This document shows positions 15,261 through 23,481 of a stretch of DNA of 29,993 nucleotides, in pieces. The notes below the pieces were generated by a model. It was not told the origin of the DNA. It worked only from the letters and a program-made list of their open reading frames with translations, and ran no database searches. Position numbers and translations under genes: made by a program. Source of the stretch: an uncultured Bacilli bacterium (GTDB taxonomy: Bacteria > Bacillota_I > Bacilli_A > RFN20 > CAG-288); contig CAKVBX010000021.1 in assembly GCA_934725685.1 (NCBI GenBank), forward strand, positions 1 through 29,993. The letters run 5' to 3'. The number at the start of each line of letters is the position of its first letter. Position 1 is the first letter of the stretch.

Positions 15261-18232
15261 AGATTCTCCTTCTGGCGGATGGTTATGGCCGCCGGTCCTA
15301 AGTTGTATTCGCCTCCGTAGCCGAGCATCAAGACCTGCTCACTGACTAAGGATGCCAGATAGCTATCCGCCTTGGAAGAGGTCAGCTGGAAATTGCGCAT
15401 AACGCTCTCCTTGGCCGTGATGCCGGTCTGGATGACAAAGTCCTTGACATCTTCGTAGAGCCGTTTCTGTGGATCGATTTCTTCGACGGCATCTTCCTCG
15501 TCATCCTCTTCCTCGAGTTCGAGGAAGGCGCGGTCATAGACAGGATCTCCCGCCTTTTCCTTGACATAGGCGAGGATGCTGTCGATCTCCTCGTCGGAAA
15601 GATACGGGGACTGGGCACGTACCAAGGACTTCCTTGCGGAATCCTTGAAGAGGAGGTCACCTCTTCCTAGCAAAGTCTCGGCGCCGTTCTCATCGAGGAT
15701 GACACGGCTGTCGACCTGTGCCGAACAGGACAGACCGATACGGCACGGGACATTGGCTTTGATCATCATCGGAACCGTGTCCTTGCTCGGACGCTGGGTG
15801 GCGATGATCATATGGATGCCGGCGGCTCTGGCCTTCTGGCCGATACGCTGGACATTGTTGACGACATCTTTACCGCCGGTCATCATGAGATCGGCGAATT
15901 CATCGATGACGCAGACAAGATAGGGCATCTCTTCCATGACGGCTTCCTGACCTTTTCTCGCCTTATAGTAGCCTTCGATATTGGCAACACGGTACTTGCT
16001 GAAGACCGTAAAACGGCGTTCCATCTCATCGACGAGCTTCTTCAGGGCAAGAACGGCCTTTTCCGGTTTGGAGATGACAGGACAGAAAAGGTGGGAGCAT
16101 TCCTGATAACGGATGAACTCGACCTGCTTGGGATCGATAAGGATGAGCTTCATCTGGGAAGGATAGTTTCTCATGATAAGTGTCATAATCATGGAGTGGA
16201 CCAAGACGGATTTTCCGGAGCCGGTAGTTCCGGCGATGAGGAGGTGCGGCATCTTGTTGAGCGGGCAGGTGATGATGTTTCCGGAGATGTCCTTACCGAT
16301 TGGGAGCAGAAGGTTGTCGCAAGTGTTGGTCTCGACCGATTCGAAAACATCCTTGAAGGAGACGGCCATCGGTGCGGCGTTTCCAACTTCGATGCCGGAA
16401 GTATTGCGGCCTTCGACGACGGTCTCGACACGGACGGACTTGTCTCCGTTGAGAGAGCGCTGCAGTTCATCGACGAGAGAGGCGATGCGGTCGCTGCGCT
16501 CTCCGGGTTCCGTCTCGATGTTGAAACGGGTGACGGAAGCGCCGACGGTATAGGAAACCGCCTTGGCTTTGACATCATAGTCGCGGAAAACGTCGTTAAT
16601 GACATGGACTTTCTGATCGGCCGCCTCTTTGTTGATCATCATCTTGGCGGAATCATCGTGCTCCTGAAGCAGGGCATCAGTGGGAAGCGGATAGGAGTAG
16701 AACTTCGGCGTATCGGAGACAAAGCGGAGAAGAGCCGCCTTTCTTTCATTGCGCTGCCGCTGTTTTTCCTGGATGGCTTCGATGGCTTTCTGCTGTTTTT
16801 TCTGGAAGTATTCCTTCTCTTTCTCGTGGAGGAGTTCCTCTTCGGAGAGTTCGTTCTTGGGTTCCGGCGGAATCGGTTCCGCTTTTTTCACGACGACAGG
16901 CTCGTCTTCCTCTTCGGGTTCCTGGGCGATGATGACGGTCTGCTCTTTCGCAGCCTTGGGCTGTACGTTTCTTGCGACAGCTTCCAAAGGATTAACGCCT
17001 GGATAGACCGAGTTCACGGCCTGAGGCTGAGGCTTTTTCTCTTCGGCGGCGGGAGGTTGAGGAGAGACATACATCTGATGGCGGACCTCATTCTTGAGGG
17101 GAACTTCCGGAATAATCGGTTCAATCGCCGGCTTGTCCTCTGGGATGGAATCCGGTTCTTTCCGATAGGGATTTTCCGTCACGGTCGGTTTCTCTTCCGG
17201 TTTGGGTGCCGGTTCAGGTTTGGTTTCTTCCTTCACGGGTTCTTCGTCGGGAAGCGTGAAGTCCATAGAGGAAGTGTCGAGGATGGAGGCTTCTCTCCGA
17301 TAGCTCTCCTTGGGGTCACGTTCCGCATTCTCATCCTTCCGTTCCGGTTCCTGGATAAGAGGAGCGGAAGTGACACCCGTTTTCTCTTCGGGCTTTTGTT
17401 CTGCCGCAGGCGATGCGGAGAAATCCTCCGTCTTGAAGGATTCGAAAACAGCGGTTTCGAGCACAGAGGTGGCCCGTTTCTTCTCTTCCTTTTCCCGTTT
17501 CTGCATGACTTCTCCGAGCGGTGTCTTCAGACTCGGATCGACGGCGACATAAGGAGTCTTAGCCTGTTCCGGTTCCCGGACAAGCACTTCCTTTTCCACT
17601 CCTTTTTCCGGATGGAACGGAGAATTGTAACTGACTTTTTCCTCTTTTCTCTTTTTCAGAGCTAAGACGAGGTAGGAAATGGGAAGGAAGAGGAGAAGGA
17701 AGAGCCCTAATAAAAGAATGGCAATGAAAAAGATGGTGTTTCCGATATCACCCCAGACAGAGCGTAACAGCATAAGAAGGAAGAGGCCGATATAGCCGCC
17801 TCCCAAGGAAGTGACCGCTCCAAAGGAATCGACGGTGAATGCTTTGGAAGCAAAGGATTTCATCCTGCTCATGTAATAGCCGGTGAAAGAGGAGAAGGAG
17901 AGATTCTCGTTTCCTTTAGCTAAGGAAAGAGAGCCTAAGGCAAGGGAAGAGAGAATCAGGAAAAAGAGACCGAGCAGAACAAAGGCTCTGTGTTTGCCCG
18001 GATTGCCCGACTTCTTAAAAAAGATGAGGGTGATACCCATCAGGAAGAGAATCAGACAGAAGACCGGGAAAAAGAGGCCGAAGAGGAAAGCGAAACTATA
18101 GGAGAAAAACTCTCCTACGGCAGTCATGCCGGAAATGGCAATCAGAGAGAAAGCGACAAGAAGGATACCGAAGCAGATTCTTCTGTGGTCCCTTGCGGAA
18201 ATGGAGTTCTTTAAATCTGATTTCTTACCCAT
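15257..18232 (-). CDS. ftsK: FtsK/SpoIIIE family DNA translocase
   Basis: This hexameric membrane-anchored motor pumps chromosomal DNA through the closing septum and assists dimer resolution. The 991-residue protein has about four N-terminal transmembrane segments (roughly 18-40, 48-72, 82-103, 146-190), a long low-complexity linker rich in Pro and Glu (about 200-490), then the alpha/beta motor with Walker A GTTGSGKS (668-675), Walker B VCVIDEFADL (773-782), ATQRPS (811-816) and LLGRGDLLF. An acidic run (905-920) precedes a C-terminal winged-helix gamma domain (about 925-975) that reads polar DNA motifs. SD-like GGGGG lies six bases before the ATG. It heads the operon ftsK-yfmF-yfmH-pulA-plsC. 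Confidence 0.96.
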   Translation of the reverse strand: MGKKSDLKNSISARDHRRICFGILLVAFSLIAISGMTAVGEFFSYSFAFLFGLFFPVFCLILFLMGITLIFFKKSGNPGKHRAFVLLGLFFLILSSLALGSLSLAKGNENLSFSSFTGYYMSRMKSFASKAFTVDSFGAVTSLGGGYIGLFLLMLLRSVWGDIGNTIFFIAILLLGLFLLLFLPISYLVLALKKRKEEKVSYNSPFHPEKGVEKEVLVREPEQAKTPYVAVDPSLKTPLGEVMQKREKEEKKRATSVLETAVFESFKTEDFSASPAAEQKPEEKTGVTSAPLIQEPERKDENAERDPKESYRREASILDTSSMDFTLPDEEPVKEETKPEPAPKPEEKPTVTENPYRKEPDSIPEDKPAIEPIIPEVPLKNEVRHQMYVSPQPPAAEEKKPQPQAVNSVYPGVNPLEAVARNVQPKAAKEQTVIIAQEPEEEDEPVVVKKAEPIPPEPKNELSEEELLHEKEKEYFQKKQQKAIEAIQEKQRQRNERKAALLRFVSDTPKFYSYPLPTDALLQEHDDSAKMMINKEAADQKVHVINDVFRDYDVKAKAVSYTVGASVTRFNIETEPGERSDRIASLVDELQRSLNGDKSVRVETVVEGRNTSGIEVGNAAPMAVSFKDVFESVETNTCDNLLLPIGKDISGNIITCPLNKMPHLLIAGTTGSGKSVLVHSMIMTLIMRNYPSQMKLILIDPKQVEFIRYQECSHLFCPVISKPEKAVLALKKLVDEMERRFTVFSKYRVANIEGYYKARKGQEAVMEEMPYLVCVIDEFADLMMTGGKDVVNNVQRIGQKARAAGIHMIIATQRPSKDTVPMMIKANVPCRIGLSCSAQVDSRVILDENGAETLLGRGDLLFKDSARKSLVRAQSPYLSDEEIDSILAYVKEKAGDPVYDRAFLELEEEDDEEDAVEEIDPQKRLYEDVKDFVIQTGITAKESVMRNFQLTSSKADSYLASLVSEQVLMLGYGGEYNLGPAAITIRQKENL

Positions 18233-18282
18233 AAGATACCCCCTTTATATATAAATATAAATAAGTTTACTGCAACTAGTTT

Positions 18283-18311
18283 AGTATATCACAGAAGCAT
18301 TGCTCTTTGAC
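18283..18311 (-). promoter_or_regulatory. Candidate promoter of the ftsK operon
   Basis: On the minus strand TATACT (18288-18283) is preceded at 17 bases by GTCAAA (18311-18306), a partial -35. It would give a leader of about 45 bases. A second AT-rich candidate, TTGCAG (18275-18270) with TATATA 16 bases on, would leave almost no leader before the ribosome site and is less likely. Confidence 0.42.
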
Positions 18312-18318
18312 CCACGGC

Positions 18319-18349
18319 AAAAGAAAATCTCCGGCTAAGCCGGAGATTT
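18319..18349 (-). terminator. Rho-independent terminator after galT
   Basis: Minus-strand perfect 11-base-pair hairpin AAATCTCCGGC / GCCGGAGATTT (18349-18325, three-base loop) followed by TCTTTT. It starts shortly after the galT stop and ends the galK-galT unit. Confidence 0.85.
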
Positions 18350-18355
18350 CAAAAT

Positions 18356-19867
18356 TCACTGTTCGTTGACGGTTTCGACAAAGCGGAGCACACCGGCATA
18401 GCCGTCTTCGTTCTGCTTGTAGACACCGGCGTATTCTAGGACCTTCATGAAGACAAGACCGACCTCTTTCTGTAGAATTCGGTCGATGTTGTTTTCATCG
18501 ATGACATCATATTTCTTCTCGAATTCTTTGACCCATTCATAGTGGGAGGAGATGCGTTCATCCGAGGAAAAATCCTTCTTGGCGAGGATGGCTTCCCGAA
18601 CTAAGGAAAGTTCGTTCTTCAGACGGGAAGGAAGGACGGCTAAGCCCATTGCTTCGATGAGACCGATATTCTCCTTCTTGATGTGCCAACACTCCTGATG
18701 CGGATGATAGACACCTAAAGGGAACTCTTCTGTCGTGAGATTGTTCCTGAGGGCAAGATCGAAGGCATATTCATCACCAATCTTGTGGCAGATAGGAGAG
18801 ATGGTATTATGAGGCGTCCCATCAGTCTCCGAAAAAACATTAAGACTTTCATCCGTGTAACCTCTCCAGGTTGTGAGGATTTTCATCGCGAGAGAAAGCA
18901 GTTCCTTTTTGTTCCTCGACTGGATGCGGATGACACTTAACGGCCAACGGAGATAGGAGGCTTTGACTTTCGGATAGCCCTTGAAATAAAGGTTCATGAC
19001 CTTACGGGCGCGGAACATCGGGAAGACATAGTTTCCGCCCTGATAGTGGTCATGGGTAAGAATGCTTCCGCCGACAATTGGAAGGTCGGCATTGCTTCCT
19101 AACAGGTAATGCGGGAAGAGGTTGACAAAGGAGAGCAGGTTCTTGAAGCAGCGCTCATCGATTGCCATCGGGATATGTTCTTTATTGAAGACAATGCAGT
19201 GTTCGTCATAATAGGAATACGGGGAATACTGAAGATAGTATTCGCCTCCTTCCAGGGTGAGCGGGATGATGCGGATTGTCTCACGGGCAGGGTGGTTGAC
19301 TCTTCCCCGATAGCCCATGTTTTCCTTGCAGAGCATGCATTTGGGATAACCGGACTGCTTGAGAAGCTTTGCCGCAGCAATTGCCTTGGGATCCTTCTCC
19401 GGTTTGGACAGGTTGATGGAAATGTCGAGATTTCCGTATTTGGTCCTCGTCTTCCAGCGAAGATCCTTCTTCACGCGGTAAGAGCGGATATAGTCCGTGT
19501 CACGGCTGAAACGGTAGAACCAATCCGTGGCTGCCTTTGGTCCTTTGCTTTCATAGAGATAATAGAACATGCCGATGACTGCATCGGGTCTCGGCGTGAA
19601 GCAGTTCATGACTTTGGTATCGAAAAGGTCCCGATAGACGACGGAATCCTGTTCGATGAGTTTCTTTCCGACGGCATAGTCGAGGATTTCCTTCAGAGTC
19701 GGCTCGAGGTCGACATTGTGGAATTCCTCTTTCGGTTCTTCGTAGGAATCGAGGTTGAGGACATCCAGAAGCAGATTGATAGAATAGGCTTTTTCCTCTT
19801 CGCCGATAAGATGATGTTCCAGGGCGTAGGAAGAAAGCTTTGCGATACTGATATCGATATCGGACAT
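18356..19867 (-). CDS. galT: UDP-glucose--hexose-1-phosphate uridylyltransferase (class II GalT)
   Basis: GalT swaps UMP between UDP-glucose and galactose-1-phosphate in the Leloir pathway. The 503-residue length and sequence match the Firmicutes-type (class II) enzyme, longer than the E. coli form of about 350. Visible are FTPRPD (about 90-95), a CMLC pair (177-180), and the catalytic histidine motif THDHYQGG (271-278) that stands in for HPHXQ. The ATG overlaps the galK stop by one base (TGATG), so translation is probably coupled to galK. It makes glucose-1-phosphate, the substrate of GlgC further along. GalE, the epimerase, is not in the window. Confidence 0.95.
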   Translation of the reverse strand: MSDIDISIAKLSSYALEHHLIGEEEKAYSINLLLDVLNLDSYEEPKEEFHNVDLEPTLKEILDYAVGKKLIEQDSVVYRDLFDTKVMNCFTPRPDAVIGMFYYLYESKGPKAATDWFYRFSRDTDYIRSYRVKKDLRWKTRTKYGNLDISINLSKPEKDPKAIAAAKLLKQSGYPKCMLCKENMGYRGRVNHPARETIRIIPLTLEGGEYYLQYSPYSYYDEHCIVFNKEHIPMAIDERCFKNLLSFVNLFPHYLLGSNADLPIVGGSILTHDHYQGGNYVFPMFRARKVMNLYFKGYPKVKASYLRWPLSVIRIQSRNKKELLSLAMKILTTWRGYTDESLNVFSETDGTPHNTISPICHKIGDEYAFDLALRNNLTTEEFPLGVYHPHQECWHIKKENIGLIEAMGLAVLPSRLKNELSLVREAILAKKDFSSDERISSHYEWVKEFEKKYDVIDENNIDRILQKEVGLVFMKVLEYAGVYKQNEDGYAGVLRFVETVNEQ

Positions 19868-21033
19868 CAGAAGAGTCTCCTTCCGCCGTCGCCGACTTCG
19901 AGGGTGGCAAAACTGGCACGGAGTCCGGTCTTGGCCTTATAGATTCTTCCGACCTGGCACTTGAAGTTCTCGACGCAGTCGTCTCTGACGATAGAGACTG
20001 TGTTTCCGCCCCATCCGCCACCGGTCTCTCGGGAGCCATAAACGCCTCTCTGGGCGCGGGCCGCGTCAACAAGCGTATCGATTTCGAAGCAGGTGGCATC
20101 GTAATCATAGCGGAGAGAATCGCCGGATTCGTTAAGGAGGCGTCCGAAGGTGACAAGGTCGTTATTCTTCAGAGCGACGATGGCGTCCTTGGTTCTCTGC
20201 TCTTCATAGACGGCATGTTTGGCGCGCTTTCTTCTGTCCTCATCCTGAATGGCATCCTTATACTGTTCGAACTGTTCCGGAGTGAGTTCGCAGAGGTGCT
20301 CAATGTTGGTGCGGGTGGAAAGCTCCTCGACCGCCTTCTCGCATTCCGCTCTTCTCTCGTTGTAGTGGGAGGTCACGAGGCTGTGGGGTTTGTTGGAGTT
20401 GGTAACGATGATCTTGCATCCGTCGAGAATGAGGGGGACATAGTCATAGGAAAGATCGGCGCAGTCGAGGAAGATGGCCTGATCCTTCTTGCCCATGGCA
20501 GAAGCGAACTGGTCCATGATGCCGCAGTTGCAGCCGTTATAGTTGTTTTCGGAATACTGACCGATCAGTGCGATTTCGGTCATGGAGACTTCGAAGCCGA
20601 AAAAGTCCTTCAGCATGACGCCGACGGAGACTTCCATGGCAGCGGAAGAGGAGAGTCCGGAGCCCGGGATGTTGCCATAGACGAAGACATCGAGTCCGCA
20701 GTCGATGGTCATGCCGCGCTTAGCGAAAGCCCAGATGACGCCGAAAGGATAGTTGGTCCAGAGCTTCGCCTTATCGTAGGCCATCTCATCGAGATTCCGT
20801 TCGATGATGCCGCCTTTTCTATAATTTTCCGAATAGAAGCGGACTTTACGGTCCGTTCTTTTTCTGGCGACCACATAGTTTCCGACGGTCAGTGCACAGG
20901 GAAAGACATGTCCTCCGTTGTAGTCGATGTGTTCACCGATGAGGTTGACTCTTCCCGGTGCGAAATAGGCACGGATATCTCCGCCCTGGCCGAAGATTTT
21001 CTCGAATGACGACTTAAGCATTTCCGATGTCAT
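19867..21033 (-). CDS. galK: Galactokinase
   Basis: Galactokinase phosphorylates alpha-D-galactose to galactose-1-phosphate with ATP. The 388-residue protein has the galactokinase signature GRVNLIGEHIDYNGG (27-41), the GHMP kinase ATP-binding loop PGSGLSSSAAM (123-133), and the third GHMP motif RETGGGWGGNTVSIV (335-349), in which Asn replaces the more usual Cys after GG. That change is outside the nucleotide loop and is unlikely to abolish activity. The ATG follows AAAAGGA by nine bases. It is the first gene of galK-galT and lies behind a near-consensus promoter. Confidence 0.96.
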   Translation of the reverse strand: MTSEMLKSSFEKIFGQGGDIRAYFAPGRVNLIGEHIDYNGGHVFPCALTVGNYVVARKRTDRKVRFYSENYRKGGIIERNLDEMAYDKAKLWTNYPFGVIWAFAKRGMTIDCGLDVFVYGNIPGSGLSSSAAMEVSVGVMLKDFFGFEVSMTEIALIGQYSENNYNGCNCGIMDQFASAMGKKDQAIFLDCADLSYDYVPLILDGCKIIVTNSNKPHSLVTSHYNERRAECEKAVEELSTRTNIEHLCELTPEQFEQYKDAIQDEDRRKRAKHAVYEEQRTKDAIVALKNNDLVTFGRLLNESGDSLRYDYDATCFEIDTLVDAARAQRGVYGSRETGGGWGGNTVSIVRDDCVENFKCQVGRIYKAKTGLRASFATLEVGDGGRRLF

Positions 21034-21068
21034 ATCAGTTGATCCTTTTCTTGTTATCTACAACAAAA

Positions 21069-21097
21069 ATTATAGTAAATACCTAATGTGGTTTCAA
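21069..21097 (-). promoter_or_regulatory. Strong promoter of galK-galT
   Basis: On the minus strand a -35 TTGAAA (21097-21092) and a perfect -10 TATAAT (21074-21069) are 17 bases apart, about 36 bases upstream of the galK ATG. This is the best promoter match in the window. I see no clear GalR-type operator overlapping it. Confidence 0.75.
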
Positions 21098-21161
21098 TGA
21101 ATGGACAACATTAAAAACAACGGAAAGCGGATAACTGTCAATTTCCTTCTTCCTAAAGGAA

Positions 21162-21193
21162 GAAAAAGGCTGCCCCGGAAAAGGAGCAGCCTT
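21162..21193 (-). terminator. Rho-independent terminator after glutamine synthetase
   Basis: Minus-strand hairpin AAGGCTGC / GCAGCCTT (21193-21186 with 21173-21166) with a loop of about 12 bases, followed by TTTTTCTTCC. It starts a few bases after the stop codon. A second 7-base-pair hairpin (21147-21164, TTCTTCC/GGAAGAA) directly follows the T-run and may add to termination. Confidence 0.78.
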
Positions 21194-21197
21194 GCAA

Positions 21198-23312
21198 CTA
21201 GATGATGTGATAGAGCAGATCGCCGTAGGAAGGAACCGGCCAGCAGTCCTTGGCGACGAGAAGTTCAAGCTGATCGATTGGCTTTCTGAGCTTCGCCATC
21301 TGCGGGATAAGCTGGTCTCTTGCGAAACAGGCGAGGTCTCTTCCCTTGTACTGGGAAGCTTTTCCGATGAGCTTGTCGAGTCTCGCTAGGGCGATGCCGG
21401 CATCCTCGAGGAGCGAGGAGACTTCGATGGCGTTCTTGATGGTGGTTTTGGGGACTTCGATACTGGCGTTTCTCAGATTGTTGATTTCGCTCGCCATCTT
21501 GCCTAAGGCGTTATTGACGGAAGGAAGATACTGCTTGTGGGCCATGTGGGACATGGTCTTGGCATCAATGAGGACCTGAGCGGCATAGTTGGCATATTTG
21601 ATCTCGGCACGGGAGGAGAGTTCACTCATGGAGAAGACACCGCATTTACGGAAGAGTTCCTTGGTCTTCTCTTCCTTCAGGACATCGGTCGCTTCGACCG
21701 TGGTTCTGAGGTTGGGGAGTCCGCGTTTTGCGGCCTCTTCTTCCCAGGCCTTGGAATAGCCGTCGCCGTTGAAGATGACGCGCTGATGTTCGCTGAGAGT
21801 CTTCTTGATGTAATGACGGATAGCACTATCCTTGTCTTCTGCCTTTTCAATTTCATCGGCGAAGAGGGAAAGTTCATAACCTAAGACGGAGCAGAGAATC
21901 ACGTTGGGTTCGGAGATGTTCTCCAGAGAGCCGACCATACGGAACTCAAAACGGTTGCCGGTGAAGGCGAAGGGAGAGGTTCTGTTGCGGTCGGTGGAGT
22001 CGCGGTCGAAGGAAGGAAGTGTCTTGACATCGCTGAAGAGAGGGGCATCCTTCTTGGCTTTCGAAGTCGGTTTGCTCTCGATAATCTTTTCGACCACACG
22101 GTTGAGTTCATCGCCTAAGAAGATGGAGATGATAGCCGGCGGGGCCTCATTGGCGCCGAGGCGGAAGTCGTTGGTATAGCTGGCGACAGACTCCCGTAAA
22201 AGGCCGGCGTATTCGTCGACACCTTTGACGACGGCACTTAAGAAGACGAGGAACTGAAGGTTATCTTCCGGGTTCTTTCCCGGCTTGAAGAGGTTTGTTC
22301 CATCCTCTTTTGCAATAGACCAGTTGTTATGTTTTCCGCTACCATTGATTCCGTCAAATGGTTTTTCGCTGAGTAAGCAGATAAAGTCATGCTTTTTTGC
22401 AACTTTCTTCAGCACGGTCATCACTAAAGCGTTCTGATCGGCGGCGATATTGGCCTGGGTATAGATCACGGCGAGCTCATGCTGGGATGGGGCGACTTCG
22501 TTGTGTTCCGTCTTGGCAGGGATGCCGAGCTTCCAGAGCATTTCGTTGACATCACTCATGAAGGAAGCAATCTTCTCACGGATTGGGCCGAAGTAATGGT
22601 CTTCGAGTTCCTGTCCTTTCGGCGCCGTGGCACCGAAAAGGGTTCTTCCGGTATAGACTAAGTCTTTTCTTTCCCGGTAAGCATCGCTCTCCACCAGGAA
22701 GTATTCTTGTTCCGGCCCGGCATAGGTGATGACTTTCTCTGTCTTCTCGTCACCGAAGATGCGAAGAACTCTCACGGCCTCCCTGGAAAGATAGTCCATG
22801 CTTCTGAGTAACGGGGTCTTTCCATCGAGGGAGTCGCCGTTATAGGAACAGAAGGCAGTCGGGATATAGAGGACGGCACCATAGTCATCCTTGATGACGA
22901 AGGCAGGGCTCGTGCAGTCCCAGGCCGTATAGCCTCTTGCTTCAAAGGTGGCGCGGAGACCGCCGTTAGGGAAGGAGGAGGCATCCGGTTCGCCCTGGAT
23001 GAGTTCTTTTCCGGAAAATTCGATGATGGCTTTCCCTTTCTTATCGAAGTTGAGGAAGGAGTCATGTTTTTCCGCAGTGACCCCAGTCAAAGGAGAGAAC
23101 CAGTGGGTGTAATGGGTGGCTCCTTTGCTGATGGCCCATTCTTTCATTCCTTTTGCGACACTGTCGGCAATGGAGGGGTTGAGTTCTTTTCCGTTCCGAA
23201 TCGTCAGCTGCACGCTCTCGAAAACGTCCTGGGGCAGATATTTCTTCATCGTCTCTTCATTGAATACGTCCATTCCATAATCCGAAGCAACATCAAAGTT
23301 CTTACCGCTCAT
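21198..23312 (-). CDS. glnA: Type III glutamine synthetase (GSIII)
   Basis: This enzyme makes glutamine from glutamate and ammonium with ATP. The length of about 704 residues is typical of GSIII (GlnN type), much longer than type I (about 470). Motifs include YAGPEQEYFLV (about 197-207), EHNEVAPSQHE (269-279), the ATP-site KPFDGINGSGKHNNWS (317-332), and NRTSPFAFTGNRFEFRM around the glutamate-binding arginine. The ATG at 23312 is chosen because AGGAGG (23326-23321) lies eight bases before it; the frame runs back to an ATG at 23360 but would add a 16-residue tail with no ribosome site. It stands alone with its own promoter and terminator. No GlnR site or PII gene is visible beside it. Confidence 0.96.
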   Translation of the reverse strand: MSGKNFDVASDYGMDVFNEETMKKYLPQDVFESVQLTIRNGKELNPSIADSVAKGMKEWAISKGATHYTHWFSPLTGVTAEKHDSFLNFDKKGKAIIEFSGKELIQGEPDASSFPNGGLRATFEARGYTAWDCTSPAFVIKDDYGAVLYIPTAFCSYNGDSLDGKTPLLRSMDYLSREAVRVLRIFGDEKTEKVITYAGPEQEYFLVESDAYRERKDLVYTGRTLFGATAPKGQELEDHYFGPIREKIASFMSDVNEMLWKLGIPAKTEHNEVAPSQHELAVIYTQANIAADQNALVMTVLKKVAKKHDFICLLSEKPFDGINGSGKHNNWSIAKEDGTNLFKPGKNPEDNLQFLVFLSAVVKGVDEYAGLLRESVASYTNDFRLGANEAPPAIISIFLGDELNRVVEKIIESKPTSKAKKDAPLFSDVKTLPSFDRDSTDRNRTSPFAFTGNRFEFRMVGSLENISEPNVILCSVLGYELSLFADEIEKAEDKDSAIRHYIKKTLSEHQRVIFNGDGYSKAWEEEAAKRGLPNLRTTVEATDVLKEEKTKELFRKCGVFSMSELSSRAEIKYANYAAQVLIDAKTMSHMAHKQYLPSVNNALGKMASEINNLRNASIEVPKTTIKNAIEVSSLLEDAGIALARLDKLIGKASQYKGRDLACFARDQLIPQMAKLRKPIDQLELLVAKDCWPVPSYGDLLYHII

Positions 23313-23320
23313 GGGATTTT

Positions 23321-23326
23321 CCTCCT
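23321..23326 (-). promoter_or_regulatory. Ribosome binding site fixing the glutamine synthetase start
   Basis: Perfect AGGAGG on the minus strand, eight bases upstream of the ATG at 23312. It lies inside the longer frame that begins at 23360, which argues against that upstream start. Confidence 0.85.
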
Positions 23327-23341
23327 GAAAAAACAATAAAA

Positions 23342-23370
23342 ATATTATTCTTTTTCTCACTGGTAGTAAA
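23342..23370 (-). promoter_or_regulatory. Probable promoter of the glutamine synthetase gene
   Basis: On the minus strand TTTACT (23370-23365) and TAATAT (23347-23342) are 17 bases apart, giving a leader of about 30 bases to the ATG at 23312. It lies just downstream of the terminator of the previous operon. Confidence 0.55.
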
Positions 23371-23392
23371 GAAAAATATGATGGGAGGTCAC

Positions 23393-23440
23393 AAAAAAAA
23401 CGTCTCTTCCCATAAGTGAGTGCTTTCAGGAAGAGACGTC
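23393..23440 (-). terminator. Rho-independent terminator ending the tsa-asnS operon
   Basis: Minus-strand hairpin ACGTCTCTTCC / GGAAGAGACGT (23439-23429 with 23410-23400, 11 pairs, 18-base loop) followed directly by a run of eight T (23400-23393). Confidence 0.85.
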
Positions 23441-23481
23441 AGTGGTTTCTGATCAACAAAAACTTTGAAAAAGCCTAAAAA

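Noticed and set aside
15812..17665. Long plus-strand open frame (617 codons) opposite ftsK
   Set aside because: It lies antisense to clear FtsK motor and linker sequence, has a repetitive Phe/Arg/Gly-rich product, no ribosome site and no recognisable domain. It arises from the codon bias of the minus-strand gene.
21121..21134. Second catabolite-response-like half site upstream of the galK promoter
   Set aside because: Only one half (GAAAGCG) fits; the other half does not, and it lies upstream of the -35 box among terminator hairpins.
23313..23360. Upstream ATG extending glutamine synthetase by 16 residues
   Set aside because: It has no ribosome site, contains the AGGAGG of the downstream start, and adds a hydrophobic tail not typical of the family; it would also start at or inside the promoter.
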